Source of the DNA: Adineta steineri
Taxonomy: Eukaryota; Rotifera; Eurotatoria; Adinetida; Adinetidae
Direction of reading: 5' to 3'
Length of the DNA stretch: 64,000 nt
NCBI GenBank assembly: GCA_905250115.1
Contig: CAJNOI010000247.1
Coordinates: 45,117-109,116, forward strand
Position 1 is the first letter of the stretch. Every line of letters begins with the position of its first letter. The position numbers and the translations under genes were made by a program. Below, one piece after another: positions 60,901 through 64,000 of the stretch. Below the pieces are notes generated by a model. It did no database searches. It was not told the origin of the DNA and worked only from the letters and a program-made list of their open reading frames with translations.

Positions 60901-62034
60901 TAATACGACAATTACGTCAAAGATGATTCTATTTTTATAGTAGATCAATCAATAATATTCAAAAAGTCCGTTATAAGTATATACTTGTTACGGATGTATT
61001 TAGTCTTAAAGAAAGATTTTACAATTACAGTACAAATTATTAACACGTTCATCTATCGTCTATATTATTTTTATCTAAGCGAAGAAAATTATTTCGATCT
61101 ACTGAACCAAACAATATAAAAACTTTTGCATCATTGACTATGAATTAAACAGTTCATTGAATCAATCTTTATTTGATTATTAAATGCATGTCATACTCTA
61201 TTATAATAGTATATCGATATAATTTCTTAATAAAGAGATAAATTTCATCCATACAAATTCTAATGTTGAATTTACATATATTTCTATAAGTGTTGAAATA
61301 TATATATATGTCATATATAAATTACTGTCTATTTCAAAATAGAGCAGACGGGTGAGTAGTTTTTTTCAGTAGGAACAAGATAGAAAGCTTCGATTTTCGC
61401 TGTGCGAAAGAAACGATGAAGATGCATTGAAACTATCTTTTTAACGTATGAGAAAATGTCTGACTGCAACTGTTAGAGAAATATTTCGACGGGTTTTCAT
61501 CGCCTTTTTCAGAAATGAAAACCACAGGTCGTTATGTTGTTCTTATATAAGAATAAATCTTCATATAATCAATTGATTAAGATATTCACAATAAAATTGT
61601 AGAATTATCCTGGAATATAATCATTTTATTATAATTGAAAGTTTTTTTTTGCGAAATATAGATATAATTTGTTCATACTGTTCATTGTTAATCGTATACA
61701 CTTATTGACAAAATGTCAAATTTGGAAAAGAATATTGACATGTACATATACATAAATATTGAAGAGAACAAAATAAAAGAAAAATTTTGTACCACAGCAA
61801 TTGATACGACAACAAAACCATAGAGTAGAAGAAGAAGAAGAACAGAAAAAAAAGTATTGTGTTTTAATGACATAAATACACGCTCAACGACAATGATACT
61901 ACCACAGGTACATTATTTAGCACCATATATTCTATTGGATTAAGGAAAAATAAAGAACTGCAATACTAAGATAAATAAAAACATAGAATTTTGCATCAAA
62001 TTAACACCGGAATATTATTAATCAACAAGATAAA
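57906..62034. other. Gene-poor 4.1 kb
   Basis: Very AT-rich. I see no conserved gene, tRNA or clear repeat family. Minor features are a (GGT)6 run at about 59515-59532 and (AT)n runs near 61297. One open frame at 59616-59855 is listed separately; the frame at 61688-61873 is low-complexity and not considered coding. Confidence 0.45.
59616..59855 (-). CDS. Possible small secreted or membrane peptide
   Basis: An open frame of 79 codons. It contains a hydrophobic stretch (MLVLAPVVMKVALLLTSLGV) that could be a signal peptide if the ATG at about 59786 is used, then an acidic hydrophilic part (FDSDHGLSHDTDKDDDH) with better-than-chance composition. No family is recognised, and I could not join it to an upstream exon in frame. 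It may be a real short gene or chance. Confidence 0.25.
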   Translation of the reverse strand: MFHIRISYISFVINCFVFNKLQIMLVLAPVVMKVALLLTSLGVFLENVFDSDHGLSHDTDKDDDHIANAYYLTGLGQAL

Positions 62035-63600
62035 TCACCGTTTAGATCCATAAGATATTTCTAAAAAAAGAATTTTTTCAATTGAATTATTTTTATATCA
62101 ATAATAAATCAAAAACATACTATTATTTTCAGATACATTCATCGATAATTCAGATGTAGATGAACTAAGATAAGCATCATTTGACTAAAAACAAATAAAT
62201 ATACAAAACATTTTTATTTCAATAAATTTTTTCTTTCGACATACAACAATAAATGTTGCTTTTGATTGTGTAACTACTTTTAATATTCCACATTCATCAA
62301 ATTTAATATCTTCATCATTTTCTGATATCATTTCAAATATATCATTTGTTGTTCGACATTTTTGTCTACTAGATATATCTAGAAGGCACGAAAAGAAACC
62401 ATCCATACATTCAAAAATAAAATTATCTTACTCACCTACACCTGATGCTGTTCGTAATAAAGAAAATATTCTTTGATTATCATAATGACCAACTAAATCA
62501 TTTAAATTCAATGGTATTAAAGAATCATTCTAAATTCAAATAAATAGAGAATAACAACAACAAAAAAAACTTCTTTCTAAACATACAACATAAAAAATAA
62601 ATTGTCCAAGTGTATATTTAAATTTATCAAATATTGGTTGTAAGATTTGTAATAATGTTCGTTTTGGATCACAACGTACGCATAAGATTTTCGTTGGTAG
62701 ATCAATACGAACTAATATACGAGTTTCAACATATATATCTTTTCCACATAAACTTGATAATGGTTCTTGAAGATCAATAGATTGCTAAAAAATTAATATA
62801 TACACAAATTATCATATTGATAAAATACACATATATTAACCCTTTGCCCCCCCCCCCCAGCGATTCTTATAAAAATTTGAAAGACGCGCCATCTTATAGA
62901 GCTCGATGAAATCTATCTGTCATACTAGTCCGTAAGTCTAATTTTTTACAAGAAATGCTTGGACACATATATGTGTCGCCGGAAGTCAAAGGGCTGAATA
63001 AAATATTTACCTGATCAGCTAGATATAATTCAGTTCGATACCATGTTATTCCACGTTTTGCAAATAAACGATTAATAGCATGTTGTATAGTATTTGTTTC
63101 ATTACATGCTAAAAAAATTGTTGATGTTGAATCAGGAAAAATAAAACGACAAAAACGAGATGAATCTATTGATGTTGCTAATGGATGTTCCTGTAAAAAA
63201 ATAAAATCAAATTATTTATTATTATTTATATTAAATAAGAAAAATAAAAATGAACTGACAATAATTGTTTTTTTTTCACTTTGATCTTGATTTATATCTG
63301 AACGTGAAATCAAATTACACAATGATAAATCTTGTTGATTAATATTTGATGAATATTTATTTATTATTTTATTTGAATTTCCTATTGTTATTAATGGAGA
63401 TTTTGTTGGACTTTGAAGTGAAAATGATGATAGGGATGATGATGTTATTGGAATTTTAATTATATTTGATATTGATGTTAATTCTACTGATGCTGATTTA
63501 TTTGTTATTGATTGATTAGAGTTTTCATAGAAGAATGTATTTGTACTAGCATTTGCAGTTTGATGAATATTGGACGATGATGAGGGTGTATCACGTTTAA
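62035..63600 (-). CDS. RGS12/RGS14-type protein with tandem Ras-binding domains (3' part)
   Basis: Seven exons are visible: 63600-63260, 63190-63011, 62784-62590, 62529-62436, 62378-62245, 62184-62121 and 62060-62035 with stop TGA. They encode about 344 residues. After a Ser/Asn-rich linker come two Raf-like Ras-binding domains matching RGS12/RGS14. The first has SRFCRFIFPDSTSTIFLAC, FAKRGITWYRTELYLADQ and CGKDIYVETRILVRIDL. The second has ILCVRCDPKRTLLQILQPIF and PLNLNDLVGHYDNQRIF. These proteins link Ras/Rap and heterotrimeric G-protein signalling. The RGS domain expected N-terminally is not in the window, and the 5' exons are probably beyond its right edge. The tail after the domains is short, and I see no GoLoco motif in the spliced product. 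The 5' border at 63600 (acceptor AAATTTAG) is tentative. Confidence 0.72.
62840..62993. mobile_element. piggyBac-type MITE in an RGS-gene intron
   Basis: TTAA (62836-62839) is followed by CCCTTTG, and the right end is CAAAGGG (62987-62993) followed by CTGA, a decayed TTAA. CCCTTT-type ends with a TTAA target site are the hallmark of piggyBac elements. Inside are a run of twelve C and a perfect 16-bp palindrome GACACATATATGTGTC (62962-62977). The element is 154 bp and noncoding. Confidence 0.65.
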
Positions 63601-64000
63601 CTAAATTTAATTTATTAGTTTTTGTTTTTGAAAAATTAATTATCAAATTAAAAAAAAAAAGATCTAATTTTTGTTTTAGAAAATATGTACTTATCTACCT
63701 GATGAAAGTAAAAAAGACACTGAAATACACTAATCATCAATGGAATCTTCGTTGAGCGCATTACTCGCCGAGGTTGACACTGCAAGGAAGAGATTAATCG
63801 ATATCGAGAGAACTGTATAATTAACTAGATGGTGAAGAAAATAAATATAGGAGGGTAGGTATATATGGTGAGTGGGAGGGAACTAAAAGAAGAACAAGCG
63901 TTTTACTATGTGCAAGCATATCAATAAAAATAATTTTCATTGTTGTTGTTGTATTATATATTACAAAATAAGACAAAACCACAACAATGAAAATTAATAC
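63601..64000. other. Right edge: intron or upstream region of the RGS-type gene
   Basis: No exon is convincing. A possible one at about 63735-63775 (encoding ASNALNEDSIDD in one frame) could not be phased. A perfect 16-bp hairpin is at 63931-63946 and 63981-63996. Confidence 0.35.
63931..63996. repeat. Perfect 16-bp hairpin
   Basis: TAATTTTCATTGTTGT at 63931-63946 is exactly reversed and complemented at 63981-63996, with a 34-bp AT-rich loop. Confidence 0.7.

Noticed and set aside
62379-62406. GoLoco-like peptide (DGFFSCLLDISS) in the RGS-type gene
   Set aside because: The part that looks like GoLoco lies in a normal 57-bp intron (62379-62435, GTGAGT..TTCTAG); reading through it hits an in-frame stop, so it is not in the spliced protein.

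Overview
This is animal nuclear DNA, most likely from a bdelloid rotifer. That is an inference from four things: strong AT-richness; many very small GT..AG introns (mostly 45-70 bp, ending in ATTTAG or TTTTAG); gene families that are expanded in bdelloids (arginine ADP-ribosyltransferase with helical repeats, NHL propellers, large ankyrin proteins); and repeated G/T-rich islands built on the TGTGGG telomere unit known from bdelloids. The genus cannot be told. Two 100-N assembly gaps are present (3379-3478 and 14664-14763).

Left part (1-16 kb), accessory in character: the 3' end of an NAD-binding oxidoreductase, an NHL propeller gene, an inverted-repeat element swollen by poly-C and a 36-bp minisatellite, an ART-TPR gene, a decayed mariner, a three-exon ankyrin/coiled-coil protein of about 2,028 aa, and a membrane protein cut by a gap. 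Most telomere-like islands lie here.

Middle (16-35 kb), mixed: EMC2; a WrbA-type flavoprotein; a large inverted repeat without genes; a PARP; a small Cys-rich membrane protein; hexosaminidase D; a peptidylglycine hydroxylating monooxygenase (PHM); a stand-alone SF2 helicase; a broken PSME4 (PA200) 3' fragment; and an unrecognised secreted protein.

Right part (35-64 kb), conserved housekeeping genes: BAIAP3/Munc13 (25 coding exons, two alternative first exons), WDR3/Utp12 (23 exons), Rab2 (212 aa, divergent from WDR3), a tail-anchored PTPN1/PTPN2-type phosphatase (10 exons), one 5S rRNA gene, a gene-poor 4 kb, and the 3' part of an RGS12/RGS14-type gene. BAIAP3 and Rab2 both act in secretory membrane traffic and PHM matures secreted peptides, but adjacency in an animal genome is not evidence that they work together.

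I spliced each multi-exon gene by hand from GT..AG sites, reading frame and family similarity; except where a gene is marked partial or broken, the joined lengths are multiples of three and end in a stop. The least explained part is the non-coding layer: at least six short inverted-repeat families, several present in two or more copies and many sitting inside introns, including a telomere-repeat-like fold-back family.
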